Shown: positions 1 through 6,338 of the stretch, piece after piece | Numbering within the stretch: position 1 is the stretch's first letter | How the letters are laid out: each line of letters begins with the position of its first letter | Assembly (NCBI GenBank): GCA_050011635.1 | Contig: JBEKIU010000088.1 | Coordinates: 1 to 16,528 of the forward strand | Origin: Bog-756 sp050011635 | GTDB taxonomy: Bacteria > Actinomycetota > Acidimicrobiia > Acidimicrobiales > RAAP-2 | Direction of reading: 5' to 3' | Length of the DNA: 16,528 nucleotides | Notes under the pieces: model-generated | Told to the model about the DNA's origin: nothing | Databases searched by the model: none | What the model saw: only the letters and a program-made list of their open reading frames with translations | Translations under genes and position numbers: made by a program

Positions 1-1
1 C

Positions 2-1267
2 GAAGCCATTGCCTTCCTGCAACGGGGTATCGCCCTCGCCCGTCGTCTGCCCGAGGTCACCGAGGGTCGGGAGCTGGAAGTGGAGATGCAGCTGGCTCTG
101 GGGTCGGCCATCGCCACCCGCAGCTACTCCGATCCGGAGCTGGAGGTCGCCTACGACCGGGCGCGCCAGCTGTGCGAACTGTTGGGGAATGACCTCAGGG
201 TGGCCCATTCCCTCGGCGGCCTGTCGGTCTTCTACGTCAACAGGGGCGAGATCGCACTCGGAGTGGAACTGGCCGAACGGGTCCTGTCGGTTGCTGAGGT
301 TCACCACGACGATGTTCTCGAAGTGCTCGGGGCGGTCCAGTTGAGTTTGGCCCGCGGCTGGCAGGGAAGGGCCGAGGAGTCGTTGGCGCTGGCCGAGCGG
401 GCGCTGGCCTCGTACCACCCCGAGCGTCATCAGGCCTTGGGCCACCGCGTCGGCACCGACCAAGGCGTGGCTGCCCACGTCTTCGCCGGCTGGGGTCACC
501 TGATCCTCGGCCACTTGGACCGGGGGCTCGATCAACTGATCCGAGCCGTCGAGTTGGCCGAGGATCTCGGCCAGCCGTTCGATCTTGCCTACGCGTTGAC
601 CTTCCGGGCCACCGGCCACTGGGAGCGCGGGGAGGCGGCGGAAACGTTGCGCTTCGCCGAACGGGCCCACAGCCTGGCCGAGGAGCAGGGCTTCGATCTC
701 TGGGCCGGGATCAGCGGGGTGTGGGTCGCGGCCGAACGGGTCATCAGCCAGGGCGACCATTCCGCAGTCACCTCGGTCCTCGAGGCGGGGCTGGTCGCCG
801 GAGAAACCGGCAATCGCGGCGGAAGCTCCACCATCCTGGCCCGAGCGGCCGAGGCGACCCGGGCCGCAGGGGACCTGGACACGACCTGGGCCATTCTCGA
901 ACTGGCCCGATCCGTCTCGGAGGACACCGGACAGCCGTGGTGGGACTCCTCGCTTCATCGGATGCGGGCCGAACTGAAATTCGACGAGGCCGACGCCGGC
1001 ACCGCGGCCGACCTCGGCGACCCGGAGCATCCGTGGAGCAACGCGGCCCGGGAATGGCAGCGATCCCTGGAGCTGGCCGAACGGTTCGGCTACCCGGTGC
1101 ACGGAGCCCGGGCCGCGGCCGGGTACGCGCGGTTGCTGGAGCGGACCGGCCGGGCCGACGAAGGCCGCCGGCTGCTCGAGTCCTGGTACCGCCGCTGTCC
1201 CGAGGGGCACGGAACCCCGGTCCTCGCGGCTATCCGGTCAGAGCTCGACAGGTTCTCAGCGGGTTAG
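2..1267 (+). CDS. TPR-rich C-terminal part of a large ATPase/regulator-type protein (5' end outside window)
   Basis: The reading frame is open from the first bases of the window, so this is the last ~421 residues of a longer protein. An internal ATG at position 80 is not a natural start because the residues before it continue the same helical pattern. The sequence is a run of degenerate ~40-residue helical pairs of TPR type. Its end has the layout 'WWDSSLHRMRAELKF ... EWQRSLELAERFG ... GYARLLERTGRADEGRRLLE', which is the usual C-terminal arrangement in adenylate-cyclase/AAA-ATPase and LuxR/winged-helix-ATPase proteins of actinobacteria. I infer that the missing N-terminal part carries an ATPase and perhaps a cyclase or DNA-binding domain. 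The TPR part would bind a protein or ligand and gate the ATPase. It ends 32 bp before the hydrolase gene, in the same direction. Confidence 0.8.
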   Translation, partial: EAIAFLQRGIALARRLPEVTEGRELEVEMQLALGSAIATRSYSDPELEVAYDRARQLCELLGNDLRVAHSLGGLSVFYVNRGEIALGVELAERVLSVAEVHHDDVLEVLGAVQLSLARGWQGRAEESLALAERALASYHPERHQALGHRVGTDQGVAAHVFAGWGHLILGHLDRGLDQLIRAVELAEDLGQPFDLAYALTFRATGHWERGEAAETLRFAERAHSLAEEQGFDLWAGISGVWVAAERVISQGDHSAVTSVLEAGLVAGETGNRGGSSTILARAAEATRAAGDLDTTWAILELARSVSEDTGQPWWDSSLHRMRAELKFDEADAGTAADLGDPEHPWSNAAREWQRSLELAERFGYPVHGARAAAGYARLLERTGRADEGRRLLESWYRRCPEGHGTPVLAAIRSELDRFSAG

Positions 1268-1299
1268 CCCCCGGCCTCTCCGGGGGCGAAGATGAGCAG

Positions 1300-1881
1300 A
1301 TGACTCCAGCGGGCATCTCCGGCCTGCTGCTGACCCCGGGGGCTGGCGGCGGTCGGGACCAGCCGGGGCTGGTGGCCGTGGACGCGGCGGTGACCGGGCG
1401 CGGCCTGGCTGTCGAGCGGATCGAGTTCCCCGGACGGACGGCCGGGCGGCGTCGACCGGACCCGCCGGAGGTCTGCATCGACTCGGTGCGAACGGCCACT
1501 TCGGGACTCGCGGAACGGTTGGGTGTACCGACCTCCGCCATCGCGGTGGGGGGTCGATCGATGGGTGGCCGGATGTGCTCGATGGCAGCCGCCGAGGGGT
1601 TGGAGGTCGCAGCTCTCGTCCTCATCAGCTATCCGCTCCATCCGGCGGGGAAGCCCGAACGGCTCCGTACCGGGCACTTCCCCGCGCTCCATGTTCCCTG
1701 TCTCTTCGTCAGCGGGCGTCGGGACGCCCTCGGGACCCCCGACGAGATCGAACGCGAGACCGCCGCCATCCCCGGTCCGGTCACGCTGGTCTTCGTCGAA
1801 GGCGACCACTCCCTCCGACGGCGCGACGCCGAAGTCGCCGACGTCGTGGCCGAGTGGCTCACCGACACCAGGGTGGTCTGA
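1300..1881 (+). CDS. small alpha/beta hydrolase (KANL3/Tex30 or dienelactone-hydrolase-like)
   Basis: The protein has 193 residues if it starts at the ATG at 1300. The frame is open far upstream, but there it overlaps the TPR gene and reads as arginine-rich shadow. After an N-terminal 'LLLTPGAGG' strand/oxyanion turn comes the nucleophile elbow 'GGRSMGGR' with Ser87. Asp142 ('VSGRRDALGTPDE') and His170 ('EGDHSL') complete a plausible Ser-Asp-His triad. The size and the GRSMGG elbow fit the compact alpha/beta hydrolases of the KANL3/Tex30 group, which are cytosolic and of uncertain substrate. No signal peptide is visible. The short spacing from the preceding gene suggests co-transcription. The fold is secure; the substrate is unknown. 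Confidence 0.85.
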   Translation: MTPAGISGLLLTPGAGGGRDQPGLVAVDAAVTGRGLAVERIEFPGRTAGRRRPDPPEVCIDSVRTATSGLAERLGVPTSAIAVGGRSMGGRMCSMAAAEGLEVAALVLISYPLHPAGKPERLRTGHFPALHVPCLFVSGRRDALGTPDEIERETAAIPGPVTLVFVEGDHSLRRRDAEVADVVAEWLTDTRVV

Positions 1882-2116
1882 CCGATCGTCCGCCCGCCAC
1901 GACCCGACCACTGCTGTCCCACCGAACCCCGCCATCCGGTCGGCGATCTGGCATCGCTCCTCAACCGGGCTGGACGTCGGGGATCGTTCAGCTTCAACCG
2001 GCCGGGATCGAGGACGACCGCCCGTTCATAGACTGATCCGGTGGACCTTGGCCCGGCGACTCGTTCGAAGCCGGCGTCGTCATCGGCGTCAGGATCCCAC
2101 TCGGCGGTTGCCTCCC

Positions 2117-2124
2117 AAGGAGGT
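2117..2124 (+). promoter_or_regulatory. perfect Shine-Dalgarno site inside the annotated HhH-GPD reading frame
   Basis: AAGGAGGT, the full anti-SD complement, stands 6 nt before the GTC codon at 2131, in frame with the glycosylase. No ATG, GTG or TTG lies at a workable distance in any frame; the next in-frame TTG is at 2161. The site suggests that translation starts at GTC, or that a former GTG start was lost. Confidence 0.5.
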
Positions 2125-2130
2125 ACCGAC

Positions 2131-2892
2131 GTCCGCCAGAAGGCGGTCACCGCGGCACTCTTGGCGTTCGGCAGAGAGCACCACACCGCGGAGATCGAGG
2201 CGGTCCCGGAATTCACCGGGAACCCCGAGGCGAACGAGTTGCTCAGGTCCGACCCCTTTGCCTTCCTGTGCGCCGTCATCTTCGACCAGGGGGTGCCCTC
2301 GGAGCGGGCGTGGCTCGCACCCTGGCAGCTCAAAGAACGCCTCGGACATCTCGACCCGACGCGGATCGCCGCAGACCCGGATGCCGTGACAGAGGCCATG
2401 CAGGGGGTGCCCAAGCTCCACCGGTACGTCAACAAGATGCCGGACTGGATCGTGCGGGCGGCCCAGCGGGTCCTCGATCTGTACGGCGGAGATGCCTCGA
2501 CGATATGGTCCGACAATCCCACGGCCGACGAGCTCCAGAAGCGTTTCGACGACTTCGTCGGCATCGCACAGAAGAAGGCGGCCATGGCGGTGGAGACGCT
2601 GGAGCGGGACCTCGGAGTCCCCATCCGGAACCTCGAGAGGAGTGACATCGCCTACGACGTCCACCTCCGCCGGGTCTTCCTCCGCTCGCAGCTGGCGGAC
2701 CGGGATGACCGGGACACCCTGATCGCCGCGGCCCGGCAGCTCCACCCCGATCGACCCGGGGAGCTCGACCTCCCCACCTGGCTCATCGGTCGGGGCTGGT
2801 GTCATGCAGGGGTCCCGGACTGTGCCTCTTGTCCACTGACCGAGGTGTGCCCGAAACAGATCGAGCGGGCGGCCCTGGTCGCGTCGGGATAG
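2131..2892 (+). CDS. HhH-GPD base-excision DNA repair glycosylase with [4Fe-4S] loop
   Basis: Endonuclease III/MutY-superfamily protein that removes damaged bases. Numbered from the GTG at 2041, it shows 'DPFAFLCAVIFDQ' (71-83), a helix-hairpin-helix with 'GIAQKKA' (174-180) that places Lys178 where EndoIII has its catalytic lysine, the GPD-equivalent 'AYDVHLRRV' with Asp206, and cysteines 254, 261, 264 and 270 in the C-x6-C-x2-C-x5-C spacing of the EndoIII iron-sulfur loop. The start is uncertain. The only canonical long start (GTG 2041) adds a 30-residue Ser/Ala-rich, non-domain tail. A full-strength Shine-Dalgarno site lies 6 nt before a GTC codon at 2131, where homologous sequence appears to begin, so I give that start; the conservative span is 2041-2892. 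The exact damaged base recognised cannot be told. An SDR gene follows 35 bp downstream. Confidence 0.85.
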   Translation, partial: VRQKAVTAALLAFGREHHTAEIEAVPEFTGNPEANELLRSDPFAFLCAVIFDQGVPSERAWLAPWQLKERLGHLDPTRIAADPDAVTEAMQGVPKLHRYVNKMPDWIVRAAQRVLDLYGGDASTIWSDNPTADELQKRFDDFVGIAQKKAAMAVETLERDLGVPIRNLERSDIAYDVHLRRVFLRSQLADRDDRDTLIAAARQLHPDRPGELDLPTWLIGRGWCHAGVPDCASCPLTEVCPKQIERAALVASG

Positions 2893-2927
2893 CGGCCAGA
2901 TGTCGGGGCTTGCGCGACACTTCGGGT

Positions 2928-3701
2928 ATGCAACGCTTCGAGGACAAGGTCGCCATCGTGACGGGCGCAGGTTCGGGAATCGGGCGCGCCACCGCCCGCC
3001 GCCTCGCGGCCGAAGGCGCCGCAGTCACCGTGGCCGACATCGATGAGGCGGCCGCCGGCGCCACCGTCGAGCTGATCAGCACCGACGGAGGCACCGCCCG
3101 CGCCCAGGCCACCGACGTCGCCGAGCCCGATGCAGTTGAACGCATGGTCGCCGATACCCTCTCCGCCTACGGTGGGCTCGACTTCCTCCATAACAACGCG
3201 GCCGCCATCAAGCTCAACCTCACCGACCAGGACGTCGTCACCATGCCGCTCGACACCTGGCACACGGTGCTGCGGGTCAACCTCGACGGCGTCATGCTCG
3301 GCTGCCGCTTCGCCATTCCCGCCATGCTGGAGCGCGGCGGGGGCGCCATCGTCAACACCGCGTCCGTTGCCGCAACCTACGGCAGCCGTTCCCTCGCCGC
3401 CTACGGCACCAGCAAGGCCGGCGTCGTCGCCCTCACCCGCTACGTGGCCACCGCGTACGCCGACCGCAACATTCGGGTGAACGCCGTCGCACCCGGTGTC
3501 GTCGTCGACCGCGATGTCCAGGAATCGCTCGGTGGCCCGCACGGCGACACGCTCGCCTCGATCACCGAGGGTCACCTGGTCGGCCGGCTCGGGTACCCAG
3601 AGGAGATCGCCACGGCCGTCGCCTACCTGCTGTCCGACGACGCCGCCTTCGTCACCGGCCAGACGTTCACCATCGACGGCGGGTACACCGCGCACCGCTG
3701 A
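2928..3701 (+). CDS. SDR-family NAD-dependent oxidoreductase (classical type)
   Basis: 257 residues, the standard size for a classical short-chain dehydrogenase/reductase acting on an alcohol or ketone. The Rossmann motif 'TGAGSGIG' is at 12-19. Asp37 at the end of strand 2 favours NAD(H) over NADP(H). 'NNAA' is at 89-92. The active-site residues are Asn118, Ser146, Tyr159 and Lys163 ('AAYGTSKAG'). The C-terminal 'FVTGQTFTIDGGYTAHR' is the usual SDR ending. The ATG at 2928 was chosen because the protein then begins just before strand 1; upstream codons overlap the glycosylase. The ribosome site is weak. It is probably co-transcribed with the glycosylase, but no functional link is evident. The convergent sulfotransferase across the 67-bp gap makes an alcohol substrate that is later sulfated conceivable, but this is speculation. 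Confidence 0.93.
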   Translation: MQRFEDKVAIVTGAGSGIGRATARRLAAEGAAVTVADIDEAAAGATVELISTDGGTARAQATDVAEPDAVERMVADTLSAYGGLDFLHNNAAAIKLNLTDQDVVTMPLDTWHTVLRVNLDGVMLGCRFAIPAMLERGGGAIVNTASVAATYGSRSLAAYGTSKAGVVALTRYVATAYADRNIRVNAVAPGVVVDRDVQESLGGPHGDTLASITEGHLVGRLGYPEEIATAVAYLLSDDAAFVTGQTFTIDGGYTAHR

Positions 3702-3768
3702 ACCGGAGCCACGATCTCAGCTCAACCGCGGCCTCCACCCGGCAGTGGCCGATCAGAGCCCGACGCGC

Positions 3769-4914
3769 TCAGAGCTCGATGTCGAAGGCGGCGTAGTAGG
3801 GAGCGAAGCGGTCCCTGATCTGGTCGGGCTCCAGGCCGAAATCGGAGAGCTGATAGGAGTGTGTGCCTTGTGCGCCGGGCTCATGGGTGCCGGCCCACCC
3901 GGCCACTGAGGCCCGCGACCGCTCGTCGAACGGGACGCCGATGTGGGCCAGGCCCTTTTCCAAGGCCGCCACCGGATCAGTCTGGAGCTCCGCGAAGGAG
4001 ATGTCGGCGAACCTGTCCGCGCCCGTTCGTTCCCGGAACTCCATGGCCCGCCGGACGGCGACCCACCACCGGTCGAGTTGCTCGGCGCCCAGCTCGAAGG
4101 AGTCGTCCCGGTCGCTGCTCCAGCTGCGGGTGTAGTGGATGAGGCTGCAGACCGAGCCCAGGACCTTGGTGGGATCCCGGTGGCTCCAGAGGAAGCGGGC
4201 ATTGGGGTAGGCCTTGACCAGGTCGTCCAGGGCGAACATGTGCACCGGCGTCTTCAGGTGCCACAGGGTGGGCGGGCAGTGCCACTGGAGCAGGCGGAGC
4301 ACCCGCCGGTGGTAGCGGTAGGTCTCCGCCATGTCGGTGTCGATGACCCATTCGAGATAGGACGGCACCCGTGCGAAGCCGTCGAAGTGCACCGTCCGGA
4401 AACTCATGCCCATGAGGTCCTGGCATTCGGTTGCCGTCGTGGCTTCGGCGTGGTGCATGGTCTGCATGAGTGGGAACGCCTCGTTCATCATGGCGATCCC
4501 CTGCTCGGTGGCGGCGATCCGGGGGTCGGTGTGCTCGGTCTCCTTCTCCGGCGGAGGGACCGGCGAGCCCGATTCCCACGTCCGCAGCGACCGGAATTGG
4601 GGATCGGCTGCCACCAGCTGGCTGAGGGCGGTGGTGCCGGTGCGGGGAAGGCCGATGACGAACACCGGTCCGTCGACGACCTGGTCGTCGATCTCTGGAT
4701 GGAGGCGGTAGGTCTCCTCGACCCCCAGCCGCGCGGCCAGCAACATGCTCAGCCGCATCTGCTGCATGGCCTCGCCCAGCTCGGTCAGTCCGCCCTCCTC
4801 GTTCATCGACGCCACCAGGCGTTCCAGCCCCTCGCGGTAGGAGTCGCCGCCGGTATCGTCGAGACCTGTCTGTGTGCGGGCGTCCTTCTCGATCTGGCTG
4901 ACATCGAGACTCAT
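3769..4914 (-). CDS. sulfotransferase family protein (PAPS-dependent)
   Basis: 381 residues. Sulfotransferases move the sulfuryl group from 3'-phosphoadenosine-5'-phosphosulfate to a hydroxyl or amine. The PAPS 5'-phosphosulfate loop 'VIGLPRTGTT' lies at 86-95. The 3'-phosphate motif 'WSHRDPTKVLGS' lies at 243-254 with Arg247 and Ser254, preceded by 'LKTPVH', which is typical of the bacterial sulfotransferase_3-like group acting on lipids or small metabolites. There is no signal peptide, so it is probably cytosolic. Its ATG overlaps the TGA of the upstream DUF1214 gene (ATGA), so the two are translationally coupled and probably act in one process. Sulfotransferase/DUF1214 neighbours are, to my knowledge, recurrent in actinobacteria. 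The acceptor is unknown. Confidence 0.92.
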   Translation of the reverse strand: MSLDVSQIEKDARTQTGLDDTGGDSYREGLERLVASMNEEGGLTELGEAMQQMRLSMLLAARLGVEETYRLHPEIDDQVVDGPVFVIGLPRTGTTALSQLVAADPQFRSLRTWESGSPVPPPEKETEHTDPRIAATEQGIAMMNEAFPLMQTMHHAEATTATECQDLMGMSFRTVHFDGFARVPSYLEWVIDTDMAETYRYHRRVLRLLQWHCPPTLWHLKTPVHMFALDDLVKAYPNARFLWSHRDPTKVLGSVCSLIHYTRSWSSDRDDSFELGAEQLDRWWVAVRRAMEFRERTGADRFADISFAELQTDPVAALEKGLAHIGVPFDERSRASVAGWAGTHEPGAQGTHSYQLSDFGLEPDQIRDRFAPYYAAFDIEL

Positions 4915-6137
4915 CGGGAAAACCGCCTGCTCACGGCTCTCTGGCGAATGGCGATGGCTGCGGCCCGTTCACTCGGTGAGACCCGTCGGGTGTCGGGCAG
5001 CTCCTCGGCCAGTCGATCGAACGGCACCACTCTGGTGGTCGGCACCGGGGCGGTCTCCGTCCGGACGCAGCGCAGGATGATCGGCCCCTCGCTGTGCCCC
5101 ACGGTGTCGAGCCAATTGGCGACGCCCGGGTCCTGATGGGCCACCACCACCCGGACGATCCCGTCATCGTCCACCGCGGCCTGAAAACCGTTGAGGCTCG
5201 ACTGATGATTGCCGTAGTCGATCGTCTCCCACCAGATGTTCCCCAGCGAGTAGCTCCAGTACAGGCCTTCGGGCGGCTCGACCTCGATGATGAGTGCCTC
5301 GTCGGGTGCCAGCTTCCACGACCCGATCACCGGTCGGTTCTCGGCGGCCGCCCCCATGGCTGTTCCGTCCAGGGGTGGGAGGAACGTGTTGGGCGTCTCG
5401 GGATTGGAGAATCCCAGGAAGAAATTGAGATTCTCCTCCAAGAAGTCGCCCAGCGCGATGACCTGACGAGCCATGGCCGTCGTCGGCTCCACCGGTGTGT
5501 GCGCTTCGAGATCGGCGGGACCGGAAAGCGTCTCGATGGACATGGTCACCGGCACTTCGTGCTCCCAGTCGTAGAAGAAGTGACGGACCACCAGCGTGGT
5601 GGCTCCTTCGTCGAGGGGGAGCCAGTTCCCCTCGTGGGGCTCGGCCGAGAGGATGATCTCGAACTCCCCGTCCGGGCCCAGCTCGAAGTCGTCGATCAAG
5701 GCGTTCGAGGTGGACCCCATCCCGGCCATCACCTGCAGTCCGACGTACCGTGCTGAACCCCGGTTGCCCCACAGCCGATAGGTGGATCCGCCTCGCAGCG
5801 CCGAACCCACATAGATGCAGTCGGGGCACTCCATGCCCCATTTGTAGGCGGCATCCATGCCCGAGGGCTTCACCGCCGGCACCTTGTCCAGGCCCCGTCG
5901 CAGAAGCTCGTCGATACCCACTCCCAAGAGGACGAGCAGGTGACGGAAGCCGGAGGCCATGTCCACCGGGTCGTTGGGGACCGCGTCGGACAGTACGACC
6001 TCACCGGTGCGTCTCAGCGTGTCCAACAGATGGTTCCACGCCTCACCCGACTCGAGATCCCGGCCGGTGGCATCGCCGGCGGAGGCCGCCTCGCTCACCG
6101 AGAAGGGAAGCCAGGCCGGGTTCTTGAACGAACTCAT
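4911..6137 (-). CDS. DUF1214 domain-containing protein
   Basis: 408 residues. The C-terminal third (about 285-358) is typical DUF1214: an aromatic-rich 'YWSYSLGNIWWETIDYGNHQ' stretch followed by 'DDDGIVRVVVAHQDPGVANWLDT'. The N-terminal part is helical (33-90) and leads into 'GSTYRLWGNRGSARYVGLQV', the beta-rich module usual in this family. The biochemical role of DUF1214 is not established. No signal peptide or catalytic motif is visible, and the protein is probably cytosolic. It is the first gene of the pair with the sulfotransferase, overlapping it by 4 nt. The ATG at 6137 has no Shine-Dalgarno site of its own; the nearest strong site serves a short upstream frame ending exactly on this ATG. 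It could be a substrate-binding or accessory partner of the sulfotransferase (inference). Confidence 0.88.
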   Translation of the reverse strand: MSSFKNPAWLPFSVSEAASAGDATGRDLESGEAWNHLLDTLRRTGEVVLSDAVPNDPVDMASGFRHLLVLLGVGIDELLRRGLDKVPAVKPSGMDAAYKWGMECPDCIYVGSALRGGSTYRLWGNRGSARYVGLQVMAGMGSTSNALIDDFELGPDGEFEIILSAEPHEGNWLPLDEGATTLVVRHFFYDWEHEVPVTMSIETLSGPADLEAHTPVEPTTAMARQVIALGDFLEENLNFFLGFSNPETPNTFLPPLDGTAMGAAAENRPVIGSWKLAPDEALIIEVEPPEGLYWSYSLGNIWWETIDYGNHQSSLNGFQAAVDDDGIVRVVVAHQDPGVANWLDTVGHSEGPIILRCVRTETAPVPTTRVVPFDRLAEELPDTRRVSPSERAAAIAIRQRAVSRRFSR

Positions 6138-6169
6138 GATCGAATGAGCGATGGTTGCGCCGTTGACAC
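6134..6169 (-). other. possible 11-codon leader peptide coupled to the DUF1214 gene
   Basis: On the minus strand a GGGGGAGG site (plus-strand 6176-6183) lies 6 nt before a GTG at 6169. That GTG opens an 11-codon frame (VSTAQPSLIRS) whose TGA stop overlaps the ATG of the DUF1214 gene as ATGA. The ATG has no SD site of its own, so ribosomes finishing this frame could restart on it. Alternatively the DUF1214 protein starts at an in-frame GTC (6167-6165), 8 nt from the same SD. Sequence evidence only; expression is unknown. Confidence 0.4.
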
Positions 6170-6338
6170 TGAAGTCCTCCCCCGTCTAGATGTGCATGCA
6201 TCCGGTGGGAGTGATGCTTTCACAATGTCTGGGGCACGACGAGTGGACCGAGGGCGCCCTGGACGAATGCCCGGGGCCCGCACCGCCGGGGATACCGACC
6301 GGGAGGTCGTGGTCATGCCCTCCCGGTAGATTTGGGAG
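6138..6338. other. divergent intergenic region between DUF1214 and serine hydrolase genes
   Basis: This 201-bp gap must hold promoters for both directions. Rightward, a TTGACA lies at 6163-6168, but the -10 region 17 nt on (6186-6191, CTAGAT) is poor. No convincing leftward promoter was found. A short GTGA/TCAC repeat with a 5-nt spacer lies near 6210-6225. The region also holds the possible leader frame and the inverted repeat listed separately. Confidence 0.4.
6298..6327 (+). promoter_or_regulatory. perfect 9-bp inverted repeat before the serine hydrolase gene, with SD and mini-ORF
   Basis: ACCGGGAGG (6298-6306) and CCTCCCGGT (6319-6327) form a perfect GC-rich stem with a 12-nt loop, ending 11 nt before the ATG at 6339. 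The left arm contains GGGAGG, placed 8 nt before an ATG at 6315 that reads MPSR then TAG (6327-6329), in frame with the hydrolase. The ATG at 6339 has only a GGGAG that touches it. The element could be a translational hairpin hiding the SD, an operator for a dimeric repressor, or a sign that the original start at 6315 was broken by a TAG. No U-tract follows, so a terminator is less likely. Confidence 0.45.

Noticed and set aside
721..1299. Upstream extension of the alpha/beta hydrolase frame
   Set aside because: This part overlaps the TPR gene and is Arg/Gly/Pro-rich; the hydrolase fold begins only after the ATG at 1300.
3702..3768. Terminator between the convergent SDR and sulfotransferase genes
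   Set aside because: Only a bulged GGCC/CCAC stem with no T-run can be drawn; not convincing.
3943..5136. 397-codon open frame on the plus strand opposite the sulfotransferase
   Set aside because: The opposite strand carries full sulfotransferase and DUF1214 motifs; this frame has shadow composition and crosses the junction of the two real genes.
6163..6191. Promoter for the serine hydrolase (TTGACA)
   Set aside because: The -35 is perfect, but no acceptable -10 follows at 16-18 nt, so it is mentioned only as a possibility.
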